Shown here in pieces: positions 54,792 to 64,000 of a stretch of DNA of 64,000 bases (its first letter is position 1; each line of letters starts with the position of its first letter). Origin of the DNA: Paenalcaligenes suwonensis (GTDB lineage: Bacteria; Pseudomonadota; Gammaproteobacteria; Burkholderiales; Burkholderiaceae_B); the NCBI RefSeq assembly GCF_011290505.1, contig NZ_JAANPV010000010.1, positions 62,001 to 126,000 of the forward strand. Reading direction: 5' to 3'. Made by a program: the position numbers and the translations under genes. The notes beneath the pieces are model-generated. The model was not told the origin of the DNA and searched no databases. It saw only the letters and a list, made by a program, of their open reading frames with translations.

Positions 54792-56180
54792 TTAATCCTG
54801 AATTTTTCCTGGGTTCAGAATGTTACGTGGGTCTAAAGCTTGCTTCATCAGTTTCAAGGTGTGCAGTTCTGCGGCACTACGGCTGTAAGGCAGCCATGGT
54901 TTTTTGTGCAAACCAATACCGTGCTCCGCCGATACTGAACCTTCATTGTTGCGCACCACTTCGTAGAAAGCCGTTTCAATCGCCAAACCAGTGGCTTCAT
55001 CTGGGAAAGGACCTACCACTACGTGTATATTGCCATCGCCCACATGCCCAAAGAACATCGCGCGAATCCCATCAAACTGGGATGACATCACCTCTTTTAA
55101 GGTTTCTACACAGCGACCAATGCTAGAAATAGGGAACGAGATATCGAAGTTAATAGTAGGCGCATAAGCTTGCAACAACTCAGCAATCGCATCACGCAAT
55201 TCCCAGAAGGCTTCGGCATCCGCATGCGACTGCGCAACCGCGGCGTCCACTACCCAACCCTCTTCCAAAGCATGCTCTAACACCGCTTCAAATTGTGCGG
55301 CTTGCTGCTGGGGGTTGGCGCTTTGCTGATCCATCAACACATAAATAGGGTAATCGGCTGGCAGCGGAGCACGAATACCACCGTCTGTAGTGGCTTCTTT
55401 GTAGTAGTCGTTCCACATCACTTCAAACGCACTCACCTGGCCCGACAACTGCTGCTGTGCATACACCAGCAGTTTCTCTACACCTTCAAAGCTTTCCAAC
55501 GCCATCAGGGCGGTATTCGCACCGTTGACTTGTGGGTGCAATTTCACTACTGCTTTGGTGATCACACCCAGCGTGCCTTCTGCACCAATAAAGGCTTGCT
55601 TGATATCGGGGCCAGAGTTGTTTTTGACCATTTTATTGAGCATGGACAACACCGTACCGTCTGCCAAGACAACTTCCAAACCCAACACCAAATCACGCGC
55701 CATGCCGTAACGGATCACACGGTTACCGCCCGCGTTGGTAGAAATGTTGCCACCAATCTGACACGAACCACGTGCACCTAGATCCAGCGCAAAGAAGAAA
55801 CCGGCTTTCTCGGCGGCTTCTTGCATCACTTGTAAGGGCGTGCCGGCCCAGACCGTCATGGTGCCAGAAATACCATCCAGTTCCAGAATGCCATTCATGC
55901 GTTCCATGGAAATGGCCACACAACCATCAATAGGCGTAGCGCCCCCGGCCAACCCAGTCAGGCCACCTTGTGGCACAACGGGGCAACCGTGCTCATTACA
56001 AATGCGCAAAATTTGCGATACCGCCTCGGTACTACGCGGCAGCACCACGGCACTCAGGTCGCCACTCTTCTCACCGCTCCAGTCTTGGCGGTATTTGTCA
56101 CTGATGGCATCGCCCACTAATAACTCGTCTGCGGCTAATACGCTGCGTAGCGCATTGATGGCCTCTACATTACTGCTCAT
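54792..56180 (-). CDS. FAD-binding oxidase, GlcD / D-2-hydroxyacid dehydrogenase type
   Basis: 462 residues from the ATG at 56180 (CAGGGAGACG upstream). VAO-type FAD domain: VVPQGGLTGLAGGATP, ALDLGARGSCQIGGNISTNAGG and FIGAEGTLGVIT; the C-terminal cap has FGHVGDGNIHV and SVSAEHGIGLHKK, with the His residues that bind metal and substrate in D-lactate and D-2-hydroxyglutarate dehydrogenases. Oxidises a D-2-hydroxyacid. Divergent from a TRAP transporter operon, suggesting a shared substrate. Confidence 0.92.
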   Translation of the reverse strand: MSSNVEAINALRSVLAADELLVGDAISDKYRQDWSGEKSGDLSAVVLPRSTEAVSQILRICNEHGCPVVPQGGLTGLAGGATPIDGCVAISMERMNGILELDGISGTMTVWAGTPLQVMQEAAEKAGFFFALDLGARGSCQIGGNISTNAGGNRVIRYGMARDLVLGLEVVLADGTVLSMLNKMVKNNSGPDIKQAFIGAEGTLGVITKAVVKLHPQVNGANTALMALESFEGVEKLLVYAQQQLSGQVSAFEVMWNDYYKEATTDGGIRAPLPADYPIYVLMDQQSANPQQQAAQFEAVLEHALEEGWVVDAAVAQSHADAEAFWELRDAIAELLQAYAPTINFDISFPISSIGRCVETLKEVMSSQFDGIRAMFFGHVGDGNIHVVVGPFPDEATGLAIETAFYEVVRNNEGSVSAEHGIGLHKKPWLPYSRSAAELHTLKLMKQALDPRNILNPGKIQD

Positions 56181-56208
56181 CTTTACGTCTCCCTGCTTCA
56201 CACATAAA

Positions 56209-56225
56209 TTCTCATTTATTGAGAA
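56209..56225. promoter_or_regulatory. Palindromic operator candidate between oxidase and TRAP genes
   Basis: TTCTCATTTATTGAGAA is a perfect 6-5-6 palindrome 29 bases from the oxidase start. Its size fits a GntR- or IclR-type dimer. No regulator gene lies beside it. Confidence 0.5.
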
Positions 56226-56284
56226 CACATATCAATAGTTGAAAAATTTTACCACTGATACTAGAATTTCCTCATTAATAACGA

Positions 56285-56309
56285 TGACAGGTCTATATAC
56301 TCGCTGTCA
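56285..56309. promoter_or_regulatory. Second inverted repeat before the TRAP operon
   Basis: TGACAG and CTGTCA arms 13 bases apart, with TATATAC in the loop that might act as a -10 element. 41 bases before the dctP start. Confidence 0.4.
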
Positions 56310-56349
56310 CATCTTGTCCCACCACCTTTGTCACACTCGGAGACTCCTC

Positions 56350-57345
56350 ATGCTGATGAATACTTTGCGCAATCGCACCCTGACCTTGGGCTTAGGCCTC
56401 TGTGTATCCCTTTTCGCTGGCTTGGCTCACGCTAACGTTGTACTAAAAGCGGGTCACGCTTCCTCTAACACCAGTACTGGGCAAGCAGCATTTGAGTTTC
56501 TAGGCAAAGAACTTGCCGAAAAATCCAATGGCCGCATTACGGTAGAGATTTTCCCTAACTCTCAATTGGGTAGTGAGCGTGAACTAATCGAAAGTATCCA
56601 GTTAGGTAACGTAGACATGGCTTTTGCCTCATCGGCCGTGCTGGGTAACTTCAACAAAGAATTCTTTGCACTGGATATTCCGTTCTTGTTCAAAGACCGT
56701 GAAAGTGTATACCGTGTTTTGGATGGTGAGATCGGTCAGCAACTGCTACAAAGCCTAGAACCTGTAGGGATTAAAGCGGTTGCTTACTGGGAAAACGGCT
56801 TTCGCCAATTAACCAACAATAAAAAAGCCATCACATCGCCTGACGATTTGAAAGGCATGAAAATGCGCACCATGGAAAACGAAGTGCACATTGCTGCGTG
56901 GAAAGAAGAAGGCGCTAACCCTGCTCCTTTAGCTTTTGGTGAGCTGTTCACCGCGCTGCAGCAAGGTACTTTCGATGCACAGGAAGGCCCTATCAACCTG
57001 TTCTACGACATGAAGTTCTACGAAGTTCAGAACCACATCACCAAAACTAACCACGTGTACTCACCGTGGCCTTTGATGATCAACCCTGACGTCTACAACA
57101 GCTTCAGCGACGAAGACCGTGCCATTTTTGACGAAGCCGTTAAAAAGACTACCGACTACCAACGCGCTCAAGCACAAGAGGCTGACGAGAAAGCGGTTGC
57201 TAACATGCCTAACGTCACCATCACTGAGCTGACACCAGAACAACACGCTGCTTTTGCTGACCGCATGGGCCCTGTGCACGAACTGGTTAAGAAAAAAATC
57301 GGTGCTGACATTGTTGACCGCATCGTGGCTGAAGCCAACCGTTAA
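56350..57345 (+). CDS. TRAP transporter substrate-binding protein (DctP family)
   Basis: 331 residues from the ATG at 56350 (CGGAG upstream). Signal peptide up to about residue 28 (GLAHA). DctP fold: LKAGHASSNTSTGQAAFEFLGKEL, LIESIQLGNVDMAFASSAVLG, LKGMKMRTMENEVHI with the ligand-binding Arg, and QQGTFDAQEGPINLF. First gene of dctPQM-mhpF-mhpE. Ligand unknown. Confidence 0.93.
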   Translation: MLMNTLRNRTLTLGLGLCVSLFAGLAHANVVLKAGHASSNTSTGQAAFEFLGKELAEKSNGRITVEIFPNSQLGSERELIESIQLGNVDMAFASSAVLGNFNKEFFALDIPFLFKDRESVYRVLDGEIGQQLLQSLEPVGIKAVAYWENGFRQLTNNKKAITSPDDLKGMKMRTMENEVHIAAWKEEGANPAPLAFGELFTALQQGTFDAQEGPINLFYDMKFYEVQNHITKTNHVYSPWPLMINPDVYNSFSDEDRAIFDEAVKKTTDYQRAQAQEADEKAVANMPNVTITELTPEQHAAFADRMGPVHELVKKKIGADIVDRIVAEANR

Positions 57346-57445
57346 GTAACCCTGACGGGCCACATCCTCGGCCCACACCTTTTCTCGAGTGGGCAAGCAA
57401 CAGCTTGCCCACTTGCCGACGACCTTGCCGGCATAGGAGATCCCC

Positions 57446-57928
57446 ATGCTTAAATTTTTAGACAAGCACTTTGAAGAAAGTATCTTGGTGCTACTGCTCG
57501 CGCTGATGTCGCTGTTAATTGGCGTGCAAGTGTTCATGCGTTATGTGCTGAACGACTCCCTAACGTGGTCAGAAGAGCTTGCCCGTTACTGCTTTATTTG
57601 GGCCACTTATATTGGTGTGTCCTACGGTGTGCGTGAAAACGCGCATATCTGTGTAGAAGCGGTCACTAACCGTTTGCCACAGCTATATCAGCGTTACGCC
57701 ACCATTTTGGCGCACATACTGTTCATCGTGTTTGCCGTATTAGTGATGAAAGAAGGCTATGCCCTGAGTATGAAAGTATTCAAATTTGGCCAAACCTCAT
57801 CCTCACTTAGCATTCCCATGGGCTACATCTACTTGGCTCCAACCGTAGGGTTTGGGCTGGTTATCCTGCGCCTACTGCAAAAAATCGTGCAAGAAGTTCG
57901 CATCATTCGTATTGAGAGGCAGTCATGA
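57446..57928 (+). CDS. TRAP transporter small permease (DctQ)
   Basis: 160 residues with four membrane helices and the DctQ signature SLTWSEELARYCFIWATYIGVSYG. Ribosome site TAGGAGATC. Overlaps the next gene by 4 bases (ATGA). Confidence 0.93.
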   Translation: MLKFLDKHFEESILVLLLALMSLLIGVQVFMRYVLNDSLTWSEELARYCFIWATYIGVSYGVRENAHICVEAVTNRLPQLYQRYATILAHILFIVFAVLVMKEGYALSMKVFKFGQTSSSLSIPMGYIYLAPTVGFGLVILRLLQKIVQEVRIIRIERQS

Positions 57929-59205
57929 TTTCATTATTGTTATTTGGCTGCTTTGCCCTGCTATTGATTATTCGCGTACCCGTCGCTATTTCGCTGGGTT
58001 TGTCGTCGGCCTTAGCACTGATTTACAGCGGTAAAGTCAGCAGCACCTATATTGCACAAGGTCTGGTGACCTCTATTGACTCCTTCCCCTTGATGGCCGT
58101 GCCGTTTTTTATTCTGGCTGGCGATTTGATGGGACAAGGTGGTTTATCTCGCCGTCTGCTGAATGTTGCCAACGTATTTTTTGGCCGTTACACCGGTGGC
58201 TTAGCCATTATTGCGGTTGTCACCTGCATGTTCTTTGCGGCGATTTCTGGCTCTGGCCCGGCAACCGTTGCGGCCATTGGTGGCCTGCTGTTGCCTGCTA
58301 TGACTAAAGCCGGTTACGACAAAGGCTATTCCGTGGGTTTGATTGCCTCTGCCGGCAGTATTGGGATCATTATTCCCCCCAGCATTCCCATGATCATTTA
58401 TGCGGTATCGGCCAACGTGTCCATTACCCAAATGTTCTTGGCGGGCATTATCCCTGGCTTGCTGATTGGTGTGGGCTTAATCATTACCGCCTACATGAAA
58501 GCCCGTAAGGAAGGCTACAAAGGCTCTGAAAAGCGTTACTCCGCTACAGAAATCTGGCAAACCATTTGGGATGCTAAATGGGCCTTGTTAGTACCCGTGA
58601 TCATTTTGGGTGGTATTTACGGTGGTGTGTTTACCCCTACCGAAGCCGCTGCTGTAGGTGTGATCTACGGTTTCGTTGTGGGCGTCTTCGTACACAAAGA
58701 ACTGAAATGGTCTGACCTGTACCGTCTGATTGCAGGCTCTGCCCTGACTTCTGCCACGGTGATTGTGATTGTAGGTACTGCCACTATTTTCGGTCGCATG
58801 CTGGCCATTGAGCGTATCCCGTTCATGATCGCTGACTACATCGTGCAGCTTACCGACAGCCCTATCTTGATCTTGTTGCTGATCAACGTACTGCTGCTGT
58901 TTGTGGGCATGTTCATGGAAACCTTGGCGGCCATCATTATCTTGGTACCTATCTTGCTACCTGTAGTCACTGCCGTAGGCATTGATCCGGTGCACTTCGG
59001 TATCGTGATCATCGTCAACTTGGCGATTGGCATGGTGACACCACCTGTGGGCGTGAACCTGTTTGTAGGCTCACGAGTGGGTGAAACCAGTTTAGAAAAA
59101 TCCATTGTCGGTGCTATCCCCTTCATCATCGCTATGCTGCTGGTGTTGCTACTGATTACTTATGTTCCGTGGTTGTCGCTGTTTCCCTTAAGCCTCGTAG
59201 GCTAA
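57925..59205 (+). CDS. TRAP transporter large permease (DctM)
   Basis: 426 residues, about 12 membrane helices, DctM length. Motifs [53 protein letters not shown] and [16 protein letters not shown]. Carries the solute across the inner membrane using an ion gradient. Confidence 0.95.
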   Translation: MISLLLFGCFALLLIIRVPVAISLGLSSALALIYSGKVSSTYIAQGLVTSIDSFPLMAVPFFILAGDLMGQGGLSRRLLNVANVFFGRYTGGLAIIAVVTCMFFAAISGSGPATVAAIGGLLLPAMTKAGYDKGYSVGLIASAGSIGIIIPPSIPMIIYAVSANVSITQMFLAGIIPGLLIGVGLIITAYMKARKEGYKGSEKRYSATEIWQTIWDAKWALLVPVIILGGIYGGVFTPTEAAAVGVIYGFVVGVFVHKELKWSDLYRLIAGSALTSATVIVIVGTATIFGRMLAIERIPFMIADYIVQLTDSPILILLLINVLLLFVGMFMETLAAIIILVPILLPVVTAVGIDPVHFGIVIIVNLAIGMVTPPVGVNLFVGSRVGETSLEKSIVGAIPFIIAMLLVLLLITYVPWLSLFPLSLVG

Positions 59206-59260
59206 CGGCAGCCCCAACTCCTTATACGCATTTACCTTTTGTTTTACCCTGGAGACATAC

Positions 59261-60151
59261 ATGGCTGAGAAAATTCGTACTGCCATTATTGGGCCCGGCA
59301 ACATCGGCACTGACTTGCTGGCCAAGCTGATGCGCAGCCCTGTACTCGAACCCGTCTGGATGGTGGGCGTAGACCCACAATCCGACGGCCTGAAACGCGC
59401 TGCTGAGTTGGGTTTAAAAACCACCTCTGAAGGTGTGGATGGTTTGCTGCCACACGTGGAAGCTGACAACATTCAAATCGCTTTTGATGCGACCAGCGCC
59501 TACGTACACAAAGACAACTCTGACAAGCTGACTTCCCGTGGCGTCATGATGATTGACTTAACGCCTGCGGCGATTGGCCCATTTTGTGTACCCCCCGTCA
59601 ACCTGCAAGAACTGCTGGGTGAAGGCGCACAAAACGTCAACATGGTGACCTGCGGCGGCCAAGCCACTATCCCCATGGTGAACGCCGTATCACGCGTGCA
59701 ATCGGTAGAGTACGCAGAAATTGTAGCCACTGTATCGTCACGCTCTGCTGGCCCTGGTACGCGTAAAAATATCGACGAGTTCACACGTACTACCGCTGGT
59801 GCGGTTGAACGTGTAGGTGGTGCGCGCCGTGGTAAAGCCATCATCATCTTGAACCCTGCCGAGCCACCACTGATCATGCGTGACACCGTTCACTGCTTGA
59901 CTGACGACACGCCAGACCAAGAACGCATCACCGAATCCGTGCATGCCATGATCGCTGAAGTACAAAAATACGTACCCGGCTACCGCTTGGTAAACGGCCC
60001 AGTGTTCGACGGCAACCGCGTCTCCATCTACTTGGAAGTAGAAGGCTTGGGTGATTACTTGCCTAAGTACTCGGGCAACTTGGACATCATGACAGCCGCA
60101 GCGGCACGTACAGCAGAAATGTTTGCTGAGCGCCTGCTGGCTAAAGCCTAA
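59261..60151 (+). CDS. mhpF: Acetaldehyde dehydrogenase (acylating)
   Basis: 296 residues. Converts acetaldehyde and CoA to acetyl-CoA with NAD+. Rossmann start [15 protein letters not shown], active Cys in [11 protein letters not shown] and [17 protein letters not shown]. Directly upstream of mhpE, with which it forms the channelled aldolase-dehydrogenase complex. The upper pathway genes mhpBDC are 38 kb away in this window. Confidence 0.96.
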   Translation: MAEKIRTAIIGPGNIGTDLLAKLMRSPVLEPVWMVGVDPQSDGLKRAAELGLKTTSEGVDGLLPHVEADNIQIAFDATSAYVHKDNSDKLTSRGVMMIDLTPAAIGPFCVPPVNLQELLGEGAQNVNMVTCGGQATIPMVNAVSRVQSVEYAEIVATVSSRSAGPGTRKNIDEFTRTTAGAVERVGGARRGKAIIILNPAEPPLIMRDTVHCLTDDTPDQERITESVHAMIAEVQKYVPGYRLVNGPVFDGNRVSIYLEVEGLGDYLPKYSGNLDIMTAAAARTAEMFAERLLAKA

Positions 60152-60176
60152 CACCTGCTTTTGCAAGGATTGTGTA

Positions 60177-61196
60177 ATGAGCAACAACATTATTTTGCAT
60201 GACATGTCGCTGCGCGACGGTATGCACCCCAAACGCCACCAGATCACGTTAGAGCAAATGCGTACTATTGCTCGCGGTCTGGATGACGCTGGTATCCCCC
60301 TGATTGAAGTTACCCACGGCGATGGCTTGGGTGGCGCATCGGTAAACTACGGTTTCCCCGCACACAGTGACGAAGAATACCTGAGCACAGTCATTCCTGA
60401 GCTAAAACAAGCTAAGGTTTCTGCGCTGTTGATTCCTGGTATTGGGACGGTAGACCACCTGCGTATGGCCCATGGCTTGGGCGTGAGCACCATCCGTGTC
60501 GCCACACACTGTACAGAGGCTGATACCTCTGAGCAGCACATCTCCTTAGGCCGCGAATTGGGCATGGATACCGTGGGCTTCTTGATGATGAGCCACATGA
60601 ACAGCCCCGAAGGTTTGGTACAACAAGCCAAACTGATGGAAAGCTACGGTGCTAACTGTATTTACATCACTGACTCTGCTGGTCACTTGCTGCCCAACAC
60701 CGTTAAAGAGCGCCTGCTTGCCGTACGTGATGCACTGAAACCAGAAACCGAATTGGGTTTCCACGGCCACCACAACTTGGCCATGGGCGTCGCAAACAGC
60801 GTAGCCGCTATCGAAGCCGGTGCAAACCGTATCGATGCCGCCGCCGCTGGTTTGGGTGCTGGTGCTGGTAACACACCGATGGAAGTGCTGGTTGCCGTAT
60901 TGGATCTGATGGGTATTCCCACTGGTGTGGATGTATTCCGTATTCAGGACGTTGCGGAAGATTTGGTTGTTCCTATCATGGACTTCCCAATCCGCCTTGA
61001 CCGTGATGCCCTGACACTAGGTTATGCCGGTGTTTACGGTTCATTCTTGTTGTTTGCTAAACGTGCCGAACAAAAATTCGGTATTCCTGCTCGCGAAATT
61101 CTGGTCGAAATGGGCCGTCGCGGCATGGTTGGTGGACAAGAAGACATGATCGAAGACACCGCCTTGTCTTTGCTACGTCAGCGCCAAGCTGGCTAA
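60177..61196 (+). CDS. mhpE: 4-hydroxy-2-oxovalerate aldolase
   Basis: 339 residues from the ATG at 60177 (AAGGATTGTGTA upstream); an earlier in-frame start would overlap mhpF. DRE-TIM-type aldolase: [16 protein letters not shown] with metal-binding Asp, [15 protein letters not shown] with metal-binding His pair, and [19 protein letters not shown]. Splits 4-hydroxy-2-oxovalerate to pyruvate and acetaldehyde, passing the latter to MhpF. Confidence 0.96.
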   Translation: MSNNIILHDMSLRDGMHPKRHQITLEQMRTIARGLDDAGIPLIEVTHGDGLGGASVNYGFPAHSDEEYLSTVIPELKQAKVSALLIPGIGTVDHLRMAHGLGVSTIRVATHCTEADTSEQHISLGRELGMDTVGFLMMSHMNSPEGLVQQAKLMESYGANCIYITDSAGHLLPNTVKERLLAVRDALKPETELGFHGHHNLAMGVANSVAAIEAGANRIDAAAAGLGAGAGNTPMEVLVAVLDLMGIPTGVDVFRIQDVAEDLVVPIMDFPIRLDRDALTLGYAGVYGSFLLFAKRAEQKFGIPAREILVEMGRRGMVGGQEDMIEDTALSLLRQRQAG

Positions 61197-61224
61197 GCAA
61201 AAAAAGCGCAAATCACCCTACCCC

Positions 61225-61260
61225 AAAAAAGCCTCAAGGTTCACGCCTTGGGGCTTTTTT
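61225..61260 (+). terminator. Intrinsic terminator after mhpE
   Basis: AAAAAAGCCTCAAGG and CCTTGGGGCTTTTTT pair with one mismatch around a 6-base loop, followed by a T run. Confidence 0.9.
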
Positions 61261-61310
61261 AGTTTTACACTATAGGCACTTTGCACCGCACACCTTTAGG
61301 CAGTTGGATT

Positions 61311-61940
61311 ATGGATTGGATGACTCTCATGCTGTATAGCGTAACCGTTGCGGTTGTTACGGTAACGCCCGGCCCCACCATGTTGCTGGCATTAAATAAT
61401 GGTGCACGCGGCGGCATGCGCACAGCCGCTTGCGGCATTGCTGGTGCAGCCTTGTCTGATCTGATACTCATTTCTGCCGTAGGCTTTGGCCTTGGTGCTG
61501 TGCTGCAAGCTTCTGAGCTGCTCTTTAGTATTGTGAAATATGTGGGTGCAGCCTACTTGCTGTATTTGGCATGGATGTTTTGGCGCGCCCCCGTACAACT
61601 GGTCAATGCCTCTACAGCAGAACTACAGCTTCCACCCAGCGGTCGTACCGCCTTTATACGTTCACTGCTGGTGGCCTTATCAAACCCAAAAGGGCTGCTA
61701 TTTTTCTCGGCCTTCTTGCCGCAGTTTATTCAACCCACAGGCGGCGTATTTCAACAGTACGCCACTCTGGCCATAGTCACCGCACTGATTGATATTGCGC
61801 TGATGACGCTATACGCCTTTAGCGGTAAACAAGCGATGCGCGCCTTATCAGGCAATGCGTTGCGCTGGCTAAACAGAGGGTGTGCAGGGCTATTAGCTGG
61901 CTTAGGCGTTGCCCTAGGCTTTTACCGTAGGCACGATTAA
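61311..61940 (+). CDS. LysE/RhtB-family exporter
   Basis: 209 residues from the ATG at 61311. About six membrane helices; family marks are VTPGPTMLLALNNGARGGMRTA near the N-terminus and SNPKGLLFFSAFLPQF. Exports amino acids or related metabolites. Ends one base before the convergent Lnb-like gene, with no terminator visible between them. Confidence 0.92.
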   Translation: MDWMTLMLYSVTVAVVTVTPGPTMLLALNNGARGGMRTAACGIAGAALSDLILISAVGFGLGAVLQASELLFSIVKYVGAAYLLYLAWMFWRAPVQLVNASTAELQLPPSGRTAFIRSLLVALSNPKGLLFFSAFLPQFIQPTGGVFQQYATLAIVTALIDIALMTLYAFSGKQAMRALSGNALRWLNRGCAGLLAGLGVALGFYRRHD

Positions 61941-61941
61941 A

Positions 61942-62781
61942 TCACTGCTGAATACCCGGAACACCTTTACGTATAGCGCTAGAAAAGTCTTCGCCGGTTA
62001 TATCCGCCTGCAAGGCTCGTTCATTGATATACCCTGCCTGCTGCAAGGTTTCATACGGCACATTAGGGGTTAGCCCGTTTTGTTCTTGCACGTACTTCGC
62101 CACATGGCCCGATGCCAACAAACGGTAATCCATAGGCAAGGGAACAATTACCTTCGCCAGCTCGTAAATCACCGTCGTGCAATTACTGGTTAAGGTGTTA
62201 TAGAACTCGGGGGTTTGCTGCAGTTCTTGAGCCTTCTCTACATAGGCCAAAAACAAGCGCTGTAAAGCTGGCTGGTCTAACTGCACACGGTATATATACA
62301 CATCTTCGCCACGAGCATTGCTGCGTGTGCGAATAATATCGCTTTCCTCTGCGGCCACCAGCACCTGTTCATACTGCCTAAAAAAGCCTTTCCAAGCCGA
62401 AAACTGCTCGTGGCTTTCTTTACGTATTTCTAGTGAAAAAGTCAGGTAGCGCCCATCGGTAAAACCAAACGACACCAAGGTGTGCGCAATGTGCGGCCCC
62501 ATCCAGTACGATAAGATTAAGTCGGCACTTTGCAATTGGTCTAACGGATAATCACGCGACTCCCAACTAACGGTGTAGTCATCTTCTGAGCGCCACGTAA
62601 AGTTACGTACATTATTCAAATGCACGGTATTACCGTCTACACGCGCTTCTAATAGCTGGGCCACATCATCGGCCCACACTCTATTGTGCGATGGCGTTTG
62701 GCTAAACCACCACCCTGCCGCTACCGCGAGCAGCAGCGCTATCCATGGCAAGCATCCAAAGCGTAGGCGTTTACGAGGCAT
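61942..62781 (-). CDS. DUF4105 / Lnb N-terminal-domain-like membrane protein
   Basis: 279 residues from the ATG at 62781 (overlaps the upstream gene by 11 bases). One membrane helix near the N-terminus (LPWIALLLAVAAGWWF), then a periplasmic domain with HTLVSFGFTDGRYLTFSLE and NTLTSNCTTVIYELAK, where the His and Cys are the likely catalytic pair. From memory this domain is shared with Lnb, which makes lyso-form lipoproteins in some Gram-positives. Role in this Gram-negative is open. Cotranscribed with a metallophosphoesterase gene. Confidence 0.8.
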   Translation of the reverse strand: MPRKRLRFGCLPWIALLLAVAAGWWFSQTPSHNRVWADDVAQLLEARVDGNTVHLNNVRNFTWRSEDDYTVSWESRDYPLDQLQSADLILSYWMGPHIAHTLVSFGFTDGRYLTFSLEIRKESHEQFSAWKGFFRQYEQVLVAAEESDIIRTRSNARGEDVYIYRVQLDQPALQRLFLAYVEKAQELQQTPEFYNTLTSNCTTVIYELAKVIVPLPMDYRLLASGHVAKYVQEQNGLTPNVPYETLQQAGYINERALQADITGEDFSSAIRKGVPGIQQ

Positions 62782-63910
62782 CACTGCGCAAGGTTATTTC
62801 AGCAATTTCAGACGGACGGCCTAAGCGCAATGGGAAGCCAGACCATAGCCCCGCCCCATTGCCCACATACAACTGTCCTCCCTTAGTACCTACCTCATAG
62901 AGACCAGACACAAAGCCTTCGTTTGCCATACGCACGATCTGATCTATACCCAAGATATGCCCACCATGTGTATGGCCAGATAATTGCAGACTTACCCCTT
63001 TGGGCTCATTACGCAAAATATTGCCGGGGCGATGGTCTAACAAAATAATGGGAACCCCTGCAGGAGCATTCGCCAATGCCGCATCAATATCCGGAGCTAC
63101 CTGACCAAAGTTCGCACCGATTTTGTCGGGTACACCCGCCAACACTAACTGTGCACCATCTTTGTGTAGCACTACGTGTTCGTTTTCCAGCATGTGTATG
63201 CCCAGCTCATCAAACACACGCATCCAGCGTTTGAAGTAGGCGTAGTACTCGTGGTTGCCCGCTACGGCGTACACGCCATCTTTGGCCTGTAAATCACCTA
63301 ATGGGGGGTAATCGTTTTTGCGGGCATCTGGCGTACCATCAATAAGATCGCCCGAAATCACAATCAAGTCAGGAGACAACGCATTCGCACGAGTCACCAC
63401 CTGCTCTGCCCACGGCCCTTGCAGCAATTTGCTCAGGTGTAAGTCGGTGAGGTGCACGACCTTGTAGCCATCAAACTCTTTGGCTAAGCCTGGAATGACC
63501 ACCTCAAAACGTTTTACTTCTGGCACCGTAACGGCTTGCCATACACCTATACTGGCCAGCACTACCGACACCGCACACAATCCGTGAGCCACCGGCATGT
63601 TGCGCCATATTGCCCGCCCTTTAGCACGCGATACGGCAAACACGGCCAAGCCAATCACATCGCGTATCAGCAAGAAGCTGGCAAATAAGATCACCGCGCC
63701 TAAACTCGCCCCCAGCACCCACAGCGCTACAGGCGAAATTTCGGGAGATGCAATGCTGCCACCAAACAGATACTTCACAACTCTGTGCTGCAAAACGATC
63801 AGTATAGGCACCACACTTAACAGCACCCGCCATGGCCATGCTAGATTAAGCTTCCAAATGTAGCGCCAAAGTAGGTACAGCCCAATCAGCCCTGCAGCAT
63901 TCAAAATCAC
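62771..63910 (-). CDS. Membrane-anchored metallophosphoesterase
   Basis: 379 residues from a GTG with AGGAAG upstream. Three to four N-terminal membrane helices (about residues 1-135), then a calcineurin-like domain: VVHLTDLHLS, VISGDLIDG, AGNHEYY, LLDHRP and LSGHTHGGH hold the two-metal site. Related to YkuE-type enzymes acting on membrane or envelope phosphoesters. Starts 14 bases after the alanine racemase stop, so the three genes may be one unit. Confidence 0.93.
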   Translation of the reverse strand: MILNAAGLIGLYLLWRYIWKLNLAWPWRVLLSVVPILIVLQHRVVKYLFGGSIASPEISPVALWVLGASLGAVILFASFLLIRDVIGLAVFAVSRAKGRAIWRNMPVAHGLCAVSVVLASIGVWQAVTVPEVKRFEVVIPGLAKEFDGYKVVHLTDLHLSKLLQGPWAEQVVTRANALSPDLIVISGDLIDGTPDARKNDYPPLGDLQAKDGVYAVAGNHEYYAYFKRWMRVFDELGIHMLENEHVVLHKDGAQLVLAGVPDKIGANFGQVAPDIDAALANAPAGVPIILLDHRPGNILRNEPKGVSLQLSGHTHGGHILGIDQIVRMANEGFVSGLYEVGTKGGQLYVGNGAGLWSGFPLRLGRPSEIAEITLRSDAS

Positions 63911-63923
63911 AGTACAAAACTTC

Positions 63924-64000
63924 CTATTCGGATTGATACACCAACGGCACGCGTTTTACATTGCACATCAGTTCGTAAGAGATAGTACCCGCCGCATTTG
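63924..64000 (-). CDS. alr: Alanine racemase, C-terminal end (5' part outside window)
   Basis: The last 24 codons read AGTISYELMCNVKRVPLVYQ and then end. GT(I/V)xYELMCxxxxRVP is the conserved tail of alanine racemase (Alr/DadX), which makes D-alanine for the cell wall. Only this tail is visible. Confidence 0.82.
   Translation of the reverse strand, partial: NAAGTISYELMCNVKRVPLVYQSE

Noticed and set aside
55293-55781. 162-codon frame opposite the GlcD-like oxidase
   Set aside because: Antisense shadow of a well-supported gene; no domain.

Overview
The window looks like chromosomal DNA of a betaproteobacterium of the order Burkholderiales, most likely an Alcaligenaceae member with lower G+C than Bordetella. 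The main reason is the block hrcA-hemH-grpE-dnaK-dnaJ running against nadK-recN-fur-bamE-dapB-murB, an order I know from Bordetella and Alcaligenes. This rests on protein resemblance and gene order only. I see no rRNA, prophage, insertion sequence or CRISPR array.

Layout: 1-1.3 kb, end of a sensor kinase and its FixJ-like regulator. 1.4-13.1 kb, housekeeping core (heat shock, haem, NAD kinase, DNA repair, Fur, BamE, lysine and murein synthesis), with two near-perfect sigma-32 promoters before grpE and dnaK. 13.2-13.7 kb, two identical tRNA-Gly(GCC) genes, each with its own terminator. 14.0-17.0 kb, a compact unit of a CstA-type carrier, a 92-residue protein ending in Cys-Cys, and an ArsA/Get3-like ATPase. 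17.1-18.0 kb, a secreted esterase behind a possible Fur box. 18.1-27.3 kb, mhpBDC with an MhpR-type operator and promoter, then on the minus strand mhpR, a second IclR regulator, a racemase-fold protein without the family cysteines, an SDR and a TRAP transporter.

27.9-36.2 kb is a phosphorelay island: an EvgS/BvgS-like hybrid kinase, an RcsC-like hybrid kinase, a short protein with a dead receiver plus an Hpt domain, an RcsB-like regulator, and a convergent EAL protein with three 22-bp direct repeats upstream. At 37.6 kb two divergent genes have both lost their 5' ends at one point, which looks like a deletion scar. 38.7-45.8 kb is a hydantoin-utilisation operon (D-hydantoinase, D-carbamoylase, polar amino-acid ABC transporter, two racemases) with a divergent LysR gene. 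47-54.8 kb is mixed accessory DNA: a cyclase-family hydrolase with an IclR regulator, an acetyltransferase/azoreductase/AhpD-like operon beside a MocR regulator, and a RES/Xre toxin-antitoxin pair. 54.8-61.2 kb carries a GlcD-like oxidase divergent from a second TRAP transporter plus mhpF-mhpE, the lower half of the pathway begun at 18 kb. The window ends with a LysE/RhtB exporter, an Lnb/DUF4105-like protein, a metallophosphoesterase and the 3' end of an alanine racemase gene.

The best candidates for something little described are the CstA/Cys-Cys protein/ArsA-like unit and the compact Rcs-like relay whose Hpt sits on a degenerate receiver.
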